DNA of 64,000 bases from Siderastrea radians (taxonomy: Eukaryota > Cnidaria > Anthozoa > Scleractinia > Rhizangiidae), in NCBI GenBank assembly GCA_964017195.1, contig OZ024897.1:38234836-38298835 (forward strand), in the 5' to 3' direction. Within the stretch, counting starts at the first letter, position 1. Every line of letters begins with the position of its first letter. Positions 47,101 to 57,703 of the stretch are shown in pieces. Made by a program: the position numbers and the translations under genes. The notes under the pieces were generated by a model. The model saw only the letters and a program-made list of their open reading frames with translations, was not told the origin of the DNA and ran no database searches.

Positions 47101-48300
47101 TGCTTGGTCCCCAAAGGTGTCCGCTAACAGTAGATTCGACTGCATTTTTAGGTACGGAAAGCCCGCAGTTTTGGATATGATGGATGTGGACATGTTTGAC
47201 ACCGTTGCCATGAGGTTTGATGAAGTCCAAAAAGGACTGATGGCGTCAGTGATGTCTAAAGAGCTTTTGAAAGATAACAAGTTAGTACAACGTCAGTGAC
47301 AACTTGAAAGCAAGTTCAGCAATAGGCTTGATTTCTAACAATTCAGTGAGCATGGTTTTTTGCTATCCCGCGAATAAATGTAAGTTTACTGAACGGCTTG
47401 AAATCGCGCCTAGCTGACTACATACCAATGTTTATTAGTTTTACATTTCAGTTTAACAAACAGCTGTTGATTTCATATTGTAAACAGTATGGAATGAAAA
47501 TCGAGAAAGAACTGGGGCGAGTTGCATAAAACTACGTCCGTCGTAACTACTAACTTTAGACGTTCGCTCCAGTCAAAGTCACTATTTTATCGTCTGGCGT
47601 TAGCAGTTACGTGCTGTGTGAGGTGTTATGCAACTCATCCCTGGTATCTCCATTACATACTTCTGACAGGGGACAGCGGTATTTCCATAATAGGGAAACC
47701 TATGTCATGAGACTAGCAGTATTGCAGTCGAAACGTCGCGATCAACAGCTCTAAGCGTTTCCATCGTGAGACAAACGAATAAACGTTCATCTTATGTAGG
47801 GGAACCTACTTTACGTAAGTCACTCTCCTCCGCGAGGAAAAACAATTCTTAAAAAGCGGTTGGTCGTTTTTCACAAGGGGACACCTCCCATAAGGGGACA
47901 CCTCCCCCATACGGGGTGTGAAGGCCCCTTCTCAAAAAAGAAACCTCCCAAGGTGAACACCTTCCATACAGGAATGGGGTGGAGATGGGGCGCGTAAATC
48001 CATAGGAAACTCTAATAAGGGGCAGGAGGGCTATAAAAAGACATCTGTCGAAAAGGGACTAAAACTAATAATTTATCCTACGTTGCTTTTTTGTGTGTGT
48101 TGAGTAATCGATTTCTTTATAGGTTTCTGGAGCTTGTCCGACCAGAGGATGGGGAGGAATACAGCAGGACGAGTTTCCTTGGAGCAAGAATAGAAAAATT
48201 TTTGTTCATCATAATAACCCAACAATGGAATCCACCAGAAAAGTTGATGGAGCAGACATATCCTATACGAGTGATGATTCCTTCCAAACCTGACGTATAA
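32142..48300 (+). CDS. IQANK1: IQ motif and ankyrin repeat protein (IQANK1 orthologue)
   Basis: Fourteen exons with GT-AG borders and matching phases: 32142-32360, 34260-34406, 36089-36253, 37119-37373, 38177-38239, 38320-38459, 40064-40118, 40662-40757, 41596-41670, 43557-43605, 45267-45360, 45962-46096, 47152-47280, 48123-48300. Exon 1 is a Lys/Ala/Pro-rich N-terminus. Exon 2 carries an IQ motif (AVIIQKYTRRHLAKKEL), a calmodulin-binding type. Exon 3 is a charged coiled coil. Exons 4-6 hold ankyrin repeats (NNTPLSEAAGGGHADTIKML; WRAAFGGHLQAVQ). Exons 6-10 are helical linker. Exons 11-14 match the IQANK1 C-terminal region that resembles dynein AAA segments (FLRYRDTNFINVLNPKH; LALLGALRYGKP). 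Exon 12 opens with an in-frame TGA at 45963-45965 where family proteins have Trp (R-W-P-L-L-I-D). Otherwise no stops or frame breaks. Function of the family is poorly known. Confidence 0.82.
32388..32918. mobile_element. TIR element in IQANK1 intron 1
   Basis: Terminal inverted repeats of about 35 bp: AAAGTTGATTTCCAGTCCGT at the left and ACGGACTGGAAATCAACTTT at the right, both followed inward by ACTGCG(C/T)AGGCTCA. A minus-strand frame inside (32781-32563) encodes a Cys-rich fragment (ILACTCTRFCLRETGRNACP), probably a piece of a captured or transposon gene. No clear target duplication. Confidence 0.8.
34421..34892. repeat. Long-armed MITE in IQANK1 intron 2
   Basis: Arms of about 130 bp: TTGAAGGGCCCAGTGGAAAA … CACACAGGCTGGTTTTCCTG at the left, with complements CAGCCTGTGTGCC … TTTTTCCACCGGGCCCTTCAA at the right. 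It starts only 14 bp after the exon 2 donor. Confidence 0.9.
38545..38990 (-). mobile_element. Transposon remnant with RecQ-like helicase fragment
   Basis: Minus-strand frame 38961-38755 encodes a helicase start: LEPEQKDAVRSLF, then VFAVLPTGFDKSLIYPLF, which is motif I of RecQ-like helicases with the Walker A Gly replaced by Asp (GFDKS for GFGKS). Next to it is a hairpin at 38632-38726 with arms GCACTACCCAGATCTTGGTA and complement. Fragment only, in IQANK1 intron 6. Confidence 0.6.
38632..38726. repeat. Hairpin repeat
   Basis: Arms of about 37 bp: GCACTACCCAGATCTTGGTA … CTGATTGGTTG and CAACCAATTAGAAG … TACCAAGATCTGGGTAGTGC. Confidence 0.9.
40774..40940 (+). repeat. tRNA-derived SINE, 5'-truncated
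   Basis: B box GGGTTCGAATCCC followed by the conserved body (GTGGATTTGTTTCACGG, GCTTGTAAATAGCC, CGCCAGTTGGGTTTCTTAA). It lies 17 bp past the exon 8 donor of IQANK1. The A-box part is missing. Confidence 0.75.
41213..41440 (+). repeat. tRNA-derived SINE
   Basis: Head resembles a Leu/Ser-type tRNA (GGCAGCGCGGCCGAGTGCTT, then a weak B box ATTCAAATCCC), followed by the same body as the SINE at 40774 (GTTGTTTCTCGGTAGAC, GGCCAGTTGGGATTT). The acceptor stem does not close, so it is not a tRNA gene. Confidence 0.8.
44668..45145. repeat. ~18-bp minisatellite in IQANK1 intron 10
   Basis: Degenerate repeats around ACACTACGGCTGTACAAC in two blocks (44668-44893 and 44985-45145) with a short unrelated spacer. 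A (CAA)n-like tract lies just upstream at 44469-44505. Confidence 0.85.
45595..45690. repeat. Degenerate TTAGGG-like interstitial array
   Basis: Many TTAGGG and near-variants (TAGGGT, TTAGGC, TTACGG) over about 95 bp, directly before a tRNA-like SINE head. Confidence 0.75.
45688..45800 (+). repeat. Possible SINE head
   Basis: A-box-like TGGTTAGAGCACCAGG and B box GGGTTCGATTCCTG 28 bp apart, consistent with a tRNA-derived promoter. Body not clearly shared with the other SINEs here. Confidence 0.5.
46678..47147. repeat. MITE ending at IQANK1 exon 13
   Basis: Inverted arms: TAAGCGGACACCTG … GCGAATTTTCCTTTTACGCC at the left, GGGCGTAAAAGGAAAATTAG … TAAGCGGACACATG and GGTGTCCGCTAACAG at the right. 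The right end stops at TTCGACTGC, right before the acceptor ATTTTTAG of exon 13. Confidence 0.8.
47511..47645. repeat. MITE (GAGTTGCATAAAAC family), second copy
   Basis: CTGGGGCGAGTTGCATAAAA at the left, GTTATGCAACTCATCCCTGG at the right. Same family as 24449-24590. Confidence 0.88.
47866..48010. repeat. Degenerate CCTCCCATAAGGGGACA repeats
   Basis: GGGGACACCTCCCATAAGGG repeats about twice and then decays (CACCTCCCCCATACGGGG, CCTCCCAAGGTGAACACC). Complementary to the motif of the tandem repeat at 2615-2880. Confidence 0.65.
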
Positions 48301-48444
48301 TTCTCACTTTCTTCATCAGTCAAGGACTTCATAGCCTGTGCGTAGGTGCATCCCACTTACTTACCTTTTCTAATGCCACGAAGATATGGGATAATTTCTC
48401 TTGATTCTCCTAACCTTTTTAGAAAACTCTGAGGATTGAGCCTC

Positions 48445-48450
48445 AATAAA
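48445..48450 (+). promoter_or_regulatory. Candidate polyadenylation signal of IQANK1
   Basis: AATAAA 145 bp after the stop codon; the first clear match downstream of the gene. Confidence 0.5.
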
Positions 48451-48959
48451 ATAATATTTACAATTGTGGAGCCACGAAAATGAGCGCCAGGAGCAAGAAG
48501 GTGATGGGAGACGTCAGCACGCACGCTTCAAAGGCGCCAAAATTAAGGTCGTGTCCTGCTGAATGACCAAAAAACAGACTTTTTGTCTTTGTATCTGAAG
48601 ATATAAATTTGTCAGGTTTTATATTTGTCTTAATTTTGTTAATAAAACTATTGTTGCGTGATTTATGCTGCATTATTGTGTGCTGCTCTTCACCGTTGTT
48701 TAAAAGCTTTTAGTTATCGTCGGCGTTTAATGTTTCTGCTAATGTTATGTACGGGGCCTGGGCTAAACGCTAGCCCTAACGTAAGGGTTCAACCCATTGA
48801 AAATAATTCCAGTCACGGTTGCCACTTGAGTTGTAATTTCAAATTTTTGTCATATCCAGAATGCGCAGCGGGAGCAGAAGGTTTTCAAAATCATCACGCA
48901 ATCTTTGCGTGACCATCGAACACTAGATCGAACGCGGAGTAATTTAATTGGTTCACTTT

Positions 48960-50875
48960 ATGAGCGAAACGTTCTCCAAAATGGAAGCTGTTATCGAAGC
49001 ATACAACAGATTTACTGTAGATCTCCACCAAGCTCTCAGAATTGACGGTCAATTCGCGGGCCAAAACCTGTTTTATTCCCTGAGCAGTTTGAGTATTGCA
49101 CTTGCTATGACTTTCATGGGTGCAAAAGGCAACACAGCTGAGCAGATGGCTAAAGCTCTGCATTGGGAAGCGAGGCCTCAAGATCAACTCCACTCTGAAG
49201 AAAAACAATTCCTCAATGATCTGCAAGAATCAAACGCAGCAGGCAACGAACCCCTGGCCGCAAATCGACTCTTTGTACAAAACAACTTAAGCGCGGTACA
49301 AGAGTTCGTCGAGGCAACAAAAAAGTTCTACGACGCTGAGATAGCCTTGGTTGATTACCAGAAAGATGCTGAGGGTGCAAGGAAAGAGGTGAATGACTGG
49401 GTGGAAGAGAAAACCAAGCAGAAAATTAAGAATCTGATTCCCGGGGGAGTGTTTGATTGGAGTACTCGACTGACCCTGGTAAATGCAATTTATTTCAAGG
49501 GATTTTGGCAATGTCAGTTTCAGTGTTCTCCCCAATTTTCAGGGCAAAAGGTAAACCAGTTTTCCAGACCGGTAAAGCAGCCCGTTTGAAAATCCTTTTC
49601 CACCCCGAAGTCGAAGTGCCGTCATAAAAGCCAGAATGTTACCCGTGAAACTAGCCGCTCAAACAGGTTTCAAAAACCGTACAGATAAACGTCGAGAAGA
49701 AAACGCTTAACACTGAACAACTTATGAATGTACTAACGTACGGAGAAACGCCAAGAAGAGAAGTAAACACCTCACGAAAGGCACCAACGAAGATCTCCGG
49801 GGAGAATATAATGCTATATCAGCACTTACGAACATACCAACTTACGGATAAAAGTCGAGAAGATAACACTAATACCGTACGAAGGTGCTAACTTACAGAG
49901 AAATGTCAAGGAGATAAAACTAACAACACCTTCCGAAAACGGCGAAAAGATAACACTAATATTTTTGGAACTGATTTTAACGTACAGAGAAACGTCGAGA
50001 AGAAAAGGCTAACATCTGATGAACGTACTAACGTACAGAAACGCCCAGAAGACTAATACCTTAGGAACGTACTAAAATACGGAGAAACAATGAGAAGATA
50101 GGATTAACATCTTATAAAACGTAGAAACGTACGGAGAAATGTCGAGAAATTCTTTCACAATTCAATCCAATAGTATATCTAACCGGTAACAAGCGGTGCT
50201 ACAAGCGGTAAATTTTACCGGTTAAGCCTGATAAGGAGAACACTGAGTTTGCAGAAAAGGGCACACGCCCCCAGCAGTTCTTTGTCTCCGAAAGTGAGAA
50301 GATGAAGGTGCAGATGACGCACTTAACGTCGAATTTCAAGTATGCGGGAAATGTCGGGGAGCTAGACTGTCAAGTGCTTGAGATGCCCTACCAAGGGGAG
50401 GGTCTATCCATGGTTATTCTACTACCCCATGACACCTATGGTCTGGCCAAGGTAGAGGAAAGTCTGACACATGATAAGTTACAAAAGGCTCTTGCATGTT
50501 TGTCAGGCCCTTACAAAGTAAAGGTGTCGCTGCCAAGATTTAAGCTGACACAGCAGTTTCTTCTGAACAAAATCCTGGCAAAAATGGGAGCAACAGATAT
50601 GTTTGATGAGTTCAAAGCTGATTTTTCAGGTATCTCAGCGGGTCCTGAGAGGTTGTATGTGTCCCATGTAATTCACAAGGCATTTGTAGAAGTTAATGAG
50701 AAAGGTACAGAAGCTGCAGCAGCTGCAGCAGTGGTTATGAAAAAGCCTAAGTTCTTTTTTCCAAGCAGGATTCTTCTGTGCTGACCACCCATTTCTGTTT
50801 ATGATTTGTCATAAGGCATCAGGTGCCATATTGTTCATGGGTCGAATGGTGAACCCAGAATCCAGCAAAGAATGA
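48960..50875 (+). pseudogene. Serpin pseudogene split by a transposon
   Basis: An intronless serpin relic. The N-terminal part (48960-49520) has helix A (YNRFTVDLHQAL), ALAMTFMGAKGNTAEQM and the strand-3A region LTLVNAIYFKGFW. A 725-bp element then interrupts it at 49521-50245, with AGTTT on both sides. Past the insertion the frame resumes exactly (EKGTRPQQFFVSESEKMKVQ) when one AGTTT is counted, so the coding exon was once continuous. The C-terminal part has LKLTQQF-like strand sequence and an inhibitory hinge (EVNEKGTEAAAAAAVVM). At a T6 run (50755-50760) in the reactive-centre loop the frame is lost; the conserved tail (ADHPFLFMI, ILFMGRMVNP) is in the next frame, ending at 50875. No signal peptide, as in intracellular clade B-like serpins. 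Lack of introns may mean a retrocopy. Confidence 0.88.
49521..50245. mobile_element. CAGTGTTCTCC element with internal minisatellite (copy 2)
   Basis: 725 bp, ends CAGTGTTCTCC / GGAGAACACTG, target duplication AGTTT (49516-49520, 50246-50250). The complement of its right end matches the left end of copy 1 almost base for base, including the palindromic AACCGGTAAAATTTACCGCT. Interior: degenerate repeats around GTACGGAGAAACGTCGAGAA. No transposase. Confidence 0.92.
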
Positions 50876-51640
50876 ACAGTGCTAGAAGAATAATGAACAA
50901 ATTGCATCACTGAAAACTTTGTACTGTCTCTGTATAGCTTTCATTTGAATGACTAAAGCAATAGTAACACATGACAATTGTAGTAACACACAACTTTACT
51001 CCATATTGTCTCTCTGCACTAAGGTGTAATATATAGATTTAGCCAAGCCTAAAAGCGGAGCCGCGAAGGAATAAACTGGTGTTCGTTTCTCAAAAATAGT
51101 CCTGAAACTTTTCGGTCTGAAATACATTTCGGGGCTTTTTTGGGCTCGTTCGCTTTCGAAAAGTGTTTCTCAAAAAGCCTGAAAGTGTTCCGAATTGTCC
51201 TTCAATATTTTGGGGATCTGTTCTGTAAAACCAAGCTCGAAAGGTCGTTTTAGAGGCTGAGCACAGCTTGATTATTTTACTCACGAGCCGTCTAGCTTGG
51301 TGTTTGCAATGTTTCCATATCCTGTCATTAACTGTGAAGGCTTGTCAAATCTCCTTGGTTTATTGGCTGTTCGCTTGAATGAACTTGAAGCGGCGCTCAT
51401 TTACGAAAACAAAATAAAAATTATTCGACTGTTTAAATGGGTTATCTTCATCGCGTTCGGATGTTAACAAATAACATGAACTGCCACTAAATAAAAATAT
51501 TAGTCTGGTCACCGGCATTTTACTGGGATTACCCGAAATAAAGGATCTGGGGAGCTTCGAAGCACTTGTAATAAACTTATCGAAGAAATATCGCGTAGGT
51601 TTTAGCAGCCGCGAAAAAATTCAAGCACTTTGAGGAACAC
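50876..51640. other. Intergenic, nothing recognised
   Basis: Serpin 3' flank. AAGCGGAGCCGCGAAGGA near 51053 recalls a dispersed repeat; no gene seen. Confidence 0.4.
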
Positions 51641-52115
51641 ACATTACTTACGGGATAAAACTCAAAAACTCAAAACTGCTTCGCTTATATTTCGTTCTCT
51701 AACTTGAGACCATCGAGATTGAAAACAAACGAACAAACACCGTCCAAACATTCTTAACTCTGTTGCATAAGTTTTGCGGCTGCAAATTGTCTGAAACTCG
51801 AGCGCTTTAAAAAATGCACCGAACTGTTTTTGGAAGCTTTACGGGCATAATAGGTTTAAACCGACAACTGCTTCGCTTATAGTTTTTCAAATAACTGTTA
51901 TATTTCGTTCTCTAACTAGAGACAATCAAGATTCAAAACAAAGAAACGCCAAACACGCTTTAATTAAATTGTTATTATGCCGGCATAAGATTTGCGGATG
52001 CGAAGTAAGCCTATATAAAGTTAGGCGCTTTGAGGAACGCACAAAACTGTTTTCGGAAGCTTTTCGGATAAAATAGCTTTAAACCGACAACTGCTTCGCT
52101 TGAAAGATTATTACT
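51640..52115. repeat. ~210-bp tandem repeat, about 2.3 copies
   Basis: ACTGCTTCGCTTATA recurs at about 51677 and 51880, and ACTGCTTCGCTT near 52089. Between them TATTTCGTTCTCTAACT(T/A)GAGAC and CGGAAGCTTT(T/A)CGG(G/A) recur in order. Confidence 0.85.
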
Positions 52116-52759
52116 ATTGAAAACTTCTAGGACACGAAAATCGACAGTTGCACAAAGAGATGGACCGGACGGTGAAAATTGAAAGCAAAGCTTGTGCAGT
52201 TGTCTTGCGGCTGTGCTTAGACCTACTGTTATGAATAAACAAACACAAAATAATGGACAGAGAAATCATTTTTGAAAAACATTTATTCGAAAACCCCTAT
52301 GTTTATACTTAAATGCAATTCGCGTTACACTTCCAAAATCGTAGGTCGGTCCACGCGAGTGAAATCGGCTCAGCGTGGCAAAATATTCAAGAATCTGTCA
52401 CAAATCTGAGCGCGTTTTCTAATATTTTTTTAAAGTCAAAAGTAAATAACACATTTCTAATGGCAGAAATCAAATTTACATTTCAAAACGTAATTTCTTT
52501 CATCGTAATACTCGAAATCATGTACCTTAGACCTTTTAAAAACTTCACTTACGCGGCTGTGTTTCAGAACAGGGCAAACTCTCCGCCGTGAAGAAAACAA
52601 AGCGATGAAGTCCTTTGAATGCAGCTTTCGTAACTTGAACTTTTCGCCTTCTACCAGTATTCTTTTGAACTTTTTCTTTCCATTTATATATATTAGATGT
52701 TTTTTTGTCGAGTATAAAACTTCATTGCACTCGAGCAATCGTTAAATGCTAAAGTTAAG

Positions 52760-52830
52760 CCATGCGATTTCCCGCCAAGAAAAATGCCGGTTGCCCTAAA
52801 GCACCGTGCGATTTCCCGCCAAGAAAAGAT
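52760..52830. repeat. ~40-bp direct repeat
   Basis: GCGATTTCCCGCCAAGAAAA occurs at about 52766 and 52808; a (CGGA)n-like tract follows at 52892-52924. It leads into the 53-kb repeat pair. Confidence 0.75.
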
Positions 52831-53042
52831 GGCATTCTCTGCCCCCGTCGGGTTGTCTTGGGACTCCCCTCCCCCTCCCACAGAGTGTGCGGACGGACGG
52901 ATGTACGGACGTACGGACGGACGGTCACGTGACCATTTCGTCACAACCAAAATTTCTCGGATTGATAGGTTACCATATTTCCTTAGCAATGGAGCTCCGC
53001 TGGCGGGATTTGCCCGCAGGCTCCGCTATAAATGCGTAAGCA

Positions 53043-56000
53043 AAACATAGGCGCGCAATGCGCGCAGAGCCAATGACGTTTTTTTTCACAATATGGTGAA
53101 ATTTATCCTGACAACCTATGGGACTTTACATCTCCGGTAAGTCCCCCCTAACCCCTCAGTCCCAACCCCCCCCCCACCACCACCAAAAAGATCTTGTTGT
53201 TATCCACTATAAAACCTGGTAATGATTGAGCAGCGTGACTACGCGGAGTAAAGAAACCGACGAAAGCTCTTTATTTCACGGTTCTTCAAAGAACAGAGAC
53301 AAAAACAAGTAAACTTAAACTTAAACTCACCGTCGAAAAATATTGCATACATAATTTAGGCAAAGATCAGTGGAAAGTTAACAATTTTACTTCAGAAATA
53401 AATGCAAGTTGCAGTTGAACCTTTTAATTTCTTACTTCTACCGGCGAATATCCAATACTTTTCAGTGCTCATAAACGGTCAACTTTCTAAAGGGTGCCGT
53501 TTTGACGCTCTGCGTGATTTGCGTGACACGCGACTCGCTTTACTTTGTTTAATTTGTAAGGTTTCAGACGTTTCAGTCAACCACTTACGTTCTTAGTACA
53601 TTGTATTGTCAAAACAGGAGTCTGCCATCAAACGGCGTTTCTTGTATCCACAATATTTTCGTTCGAAATCGGTTTGAACTAGCGTTTATAAACACGACTG
53701 AAATAGTTTTGCAACTATATTTATTTCCCCTGTTGATTGAAGTTGTTTGCTCTGTAATCAAGTCAGCTATAATAATTTTCAAATCGACCAAAGTATGTTT
53801 ACATAACTTTCCCACGGTACAAAGTTATTTTTAGCGCACGTGTTTATTTTGAGTCTCAACCTACAGCCGAACAAATTTCGTTTGCTTTGCCTTCGAACAG
53901 TACGAAAATGTTCAAATTCAGCTCGCTTTTCAGTAGATCCAACAGGACTCTATTAGAATGCTTTGTCACATATCTGTTGTTGTTAATCTTTCGGTACTGT
54001 TTCGGTCGGTTCGAGATGTTTTAAGTGTTGCGTTACAAGACTGAAATTACAGCTGTCAACTATGCAAATTTGCTCAACATACGCTTTACACTTTGAGCTA
54101 TGAATAACCCCGAAATAACGTTTAGTATCTTGTAAAGATTTTACAACATCCATCCTCTAATTCCTTGATCACCACTGTGACTTGGATTTTAATACTAGTT
54201 TCATTCAAGTTTTTCAGTTTTACGAATAGCTAGCAACAAGCCGCGCAATTTCCGATTTAGTTTTAAATGGGTTCATGTTTTATAACACGCACTCAAAAAT
54301 GACACTGCAAATTTTAGATTCGCTGTTACCGAGAGATAATCCCGAAACATTTTATGCTGTTTTACTCTGACTAGTCTTTTCACTATCGTTATTAACTTGG
54401 GCTTTAAATACTGTCTCTTTCATACAACATCTCAAATTGGCAAGTCCGTCTTGTATTTGCTGCTGTGGAAATTTGTACTTCAGTTAACTAAACACAGGAC
54501 TACAACGCGAATAAAATCCTGCCAGACCTCACGTACACAAAACAGGCATTCGAAGTAGATCCACACTTGCCAATGCAAAACACTTCAAAGCCCGGGGGAC
54601 GTACTGCTATAGTATAAGCTGTATGGGTTTGTGCCGCTGATAAGGTAAGAGTTTCAGTCTCCTGGTGCACACCCCACCCATCGTCTCACAGAATATCCCC
54701 CAGCCTCACAAATCGTAAGACAGACGTCTCACGTATATCGTTGATTTTTAGGCTCTGACAGTAGCCATATGACGTCACTAACGTGACGACATTGGCTAAA
54801 CATAGGCACGCAATGCGTGCTGAGCCAATGACGTTTTGTTCCGCAATATGGTGAAATTTATGAACACAACCTATGGGTTTCACACCACTGCAGTGCGGAC
54901 TGTGCGGTCCCCTCCATCTTCCCCAACAACTTGCAGCTAATGTGACAAGTCTTCGCCAGAGCAAGGAATATTCATTTATCATAAAACAGGGCAACGAAGC
55001 AGCGTGACTGCGTGACAGTTAACTATACCGTGACATTAGACTTGTGTGCGAAGTAAATAAAGCAAAGCTCTTCGTTTCCCTTTTCCTCAAAGACAACATA
55101 TCCTAACACGTCAGTTGCTTGCATTTTTTATGTATTCAAGTCCTGATAGGCGTCGGTGAAAAAAACGCAAAATTCAGTAGGTCTCTATTAGAATGCTTTG
55201 TCACTTGCGTTCCGTTCGAGATGCTTTTAAGCGTTGCGTTACATTATCTGTCAACTATGCAAATTTGTTCAACATACGCTTTGAACTATACATAACCCCG
55301 AAGTAAAGTTTGGTACCTTGTAAAGATTTTATTCTAATTAATTGATCACCACTGTAACTTGGATTTTTGATACTAGTTTCATTCAAGTTTTTCAGTTTTA
55401 GGAATAGCTAATTTGCATAAGCGGGTTGAAATTTGATATACACAGAGTGTCACAGTTGATCTATTGAACCCGTTTTGGTTGTAGTGTTTGTAGCCGGATA
55501 AATATTCTGCTTTGCCTTCAAACAGCACAGCACCGAAATATTTTTATCCAGCTTGCTTTTTCAAGAATAAACAAATTGTATTAACCTTACGCAAAAACCG
55601 CTTGCTTCTCAGCTGGGGATTCTCATTATTTATCGTTCTTTTGTAATTCCACTAGAAAGCGAAAAACAATCGACGCCGTCAAGCTGGTCGGAAGTCAAAA
55701 TGTTCTTCTACGAAAACTAATAATTCCGCTTGGAAATTAATAAAGGAAAACAAACACAAACAACGTGTGCGTGAATTCACGCACTTAGATCTCAAATTGA
55801 CGAGCGCGTCTTGTGTATAATTTCTGATGCGTTTGCTGCCGTGAACATTTGTACCACGGCTAAGTATACGTAAACGCAGGACTACATCGCGAATAAAATC
55901 CTGCCAGACCTAAAGTATACAAAAACAGCGAATTCGAAGTAACATTAAATAGTTCCTGTTGATCGCAAAAAAAAAAAAAATTAAATAGTTCCTGTTGATC

Positions 56001-56255
56001 GAAACTCGCCGATGCAAAACACTTCAAAGCCCGGGCGTTCTCCCATAGTATAAACTGTAAGGGTATGTGCCGCTGATAAGGTAAGGGTTTCATTGTCCCG
56101 GTGCACACCCTCACCCATCGTCTCACAGAATATCCCCCCAGCCTCACGAACCGTAAGACAGACGTATCTCGTATATCGTTGATTTTTAGGCTCTGACAGT
56201 AGCCATATGACGTCACTAACGTGACGTCATTGGCTAAAAAGGATAAAGTCGCACT
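53043..56255. repeat. Tandem pair of the 1.4-1.7 kb interspersed repeat
   Basis: Two head-to-tail copies: 53043-54797 and 54797-56255. Each starts CATAGGC(A/G)CGCAATGCG(C/T)GC with AGCCAATGACGTTTT. Each ends GCCATATGACGTCACTAACG followed by TGACG(T/A)CATTGGCT. A third copy is in the XKR2 intron. The ends carry CRE-like TGACGTCA and CCAAT/ATTGG words. In the second copy a 21-bp segment (AAATAGTTCCTGTTGATCG) is duplicated around an A15 run near 55970. No coding sequence recognised. Confidence 0.82.
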
Positions 56256-56319
56256 CGGGCCAAGGAGGCCCACACGGCCAGAGCTTATCCCGGTTTCCGT
56301 AGCATGAAGCAACTGAGAG

Positions 56320-56520
56320 TATCGCTACTCCCCCCTGAACGGGATGCTAGTGCATTGCAGGGTTACCCTCCAGCAGTATGTCAGGGGTACCCATTTATAC
56401 ACCTGGGTGGAGAGAGGCAATGTGGGGCAAAGTATCTTGTCTAAGGAAACAACACAATGGCAGGGACTGGGTGTTGAACCAATGACCTTCAGCACTAACC
56501 ACTACACCACCACACCCACA
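56320..56520 (-). repeat. tRNA-derived SINE
   Basis: Minus strand head: GGTGGTGTAGTGGTTAGTGC (A box) and GGTTCAACACC (B box), then a body containing CCATTGTGTTGTTTCCTTAG and GTGTATAAATGGGTACCCC. Related to 24090-24312. Confidence 0.75.
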
Positions 56521-57700
56521 CATATAAATGTGGAGGGAAAATATATGAATGTATACCAGTGACATAATGCTTGGGGGGGGGGTAACTCTGTGACTGACTC
56601 GCATCCCATGCAGGGGTTAGTAGTACACCAAGTTTCTTAATGCTACAGAAATGGGGTCAAGTTCCAGCTGTATGGGATTACCCTGACACATGTGCAACTA
56701 AACCTTTGCCTTACCCTCAACATTTTTTACCTGTTGCTTCACATCACCAAGAAAAAATATTGCAAACCTTGGTTTGTAGGGTATAACAAAGCAACCCCCT
56801 TAACACTGGTTTGCTTGTAGTTACAATATTGTTGAGACAACAATCTATTAGTATGCTGCATGGCTGGTAATCACTGTGCTTTAATTTGTTGAGATTTTTA
56901 CATTTTATTTGGAATTCAGGGGGGAGCTGTCTGAATATTTCAGTAGAAAAAAACGCCACCAGACTTTAAAGATTCCTTTCTCATTACAAATCTTTTACCC
57001 TTTATCTTTTGTCCTTTGTTTTGTAATCTATTCGTGGCTGTCTGATAAGAAACGTTCAGCGCGAAAGACAGCTGCGAATAAATGACAAAACAGAGGACAA
57101 AAAGTTGAAAAACCTCTGTTAGCAGGGTACAAATCTTTATGTTGTAATAGCCTAATACACAATTTTATAATTTGATATGATTTAATTGATTGATAAATTA
57201 TCAGTGTAGCAAAAGACAGGCAATCATGCACATGAACACTCTTGTTTGACTTGAAACTTTAAACGCCTCATACAAAGAGAGTAAAGACGTTCATTTTGAT
57301 TTGTTTTCAACTCTCTTCTGTTATGTGATCATATGCCCTCCCTCATGCCCAAAGACTACTAACTTGTAGTGTCTCTTTGTTTAAAATCATTTTTTTGCTA
57401 CAGAATAAAATCGTCATGTGACTAAATACTTGTAAAGGAACTAAATAAAAATGAAATAGTAGTCCCTATGTGGGTTTTCTCGTTTCATTGGGGAGGACTT
57501 GCAAAACAGTGTTGTAAACTCAGGAGAAAAGGTGGAGACAGGTGGCAACAGATGAAAAATAGCTATTTCCACTGACTGCAGCTAAAGGGGGGGGGGGGGT
57601 CCAGTTGTCCAGAGCAAAGAGGTTGGAGTCACTGAGAGAAGGTCAGATCTTAAAGTAAGGGGTACAGGAAGTGGACCAATGACTGTCTGGTACAGTACCA
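56521..57700. other. Intergenic, nothing recognised
   Basis: No gene or clear repeat pair; short G runs at 56573-56581 and 57588-57599 only. Confidence 0.4.
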
Positions 57701-57703
57701 TGT

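Noticed and set aside
49521..50245. Intron of the serpin gene
   Set aside because: It has transposon ends and a target duplication, lacks GT-AG borders at the point where the frame resumes, and matches a second copy at 27 kb.
53043..56255. LTR retrotransposon with the two copies as LTRs
   Set aside because: The copies abut directly with no internal coding region, primer site or purine tract, and differ in length.
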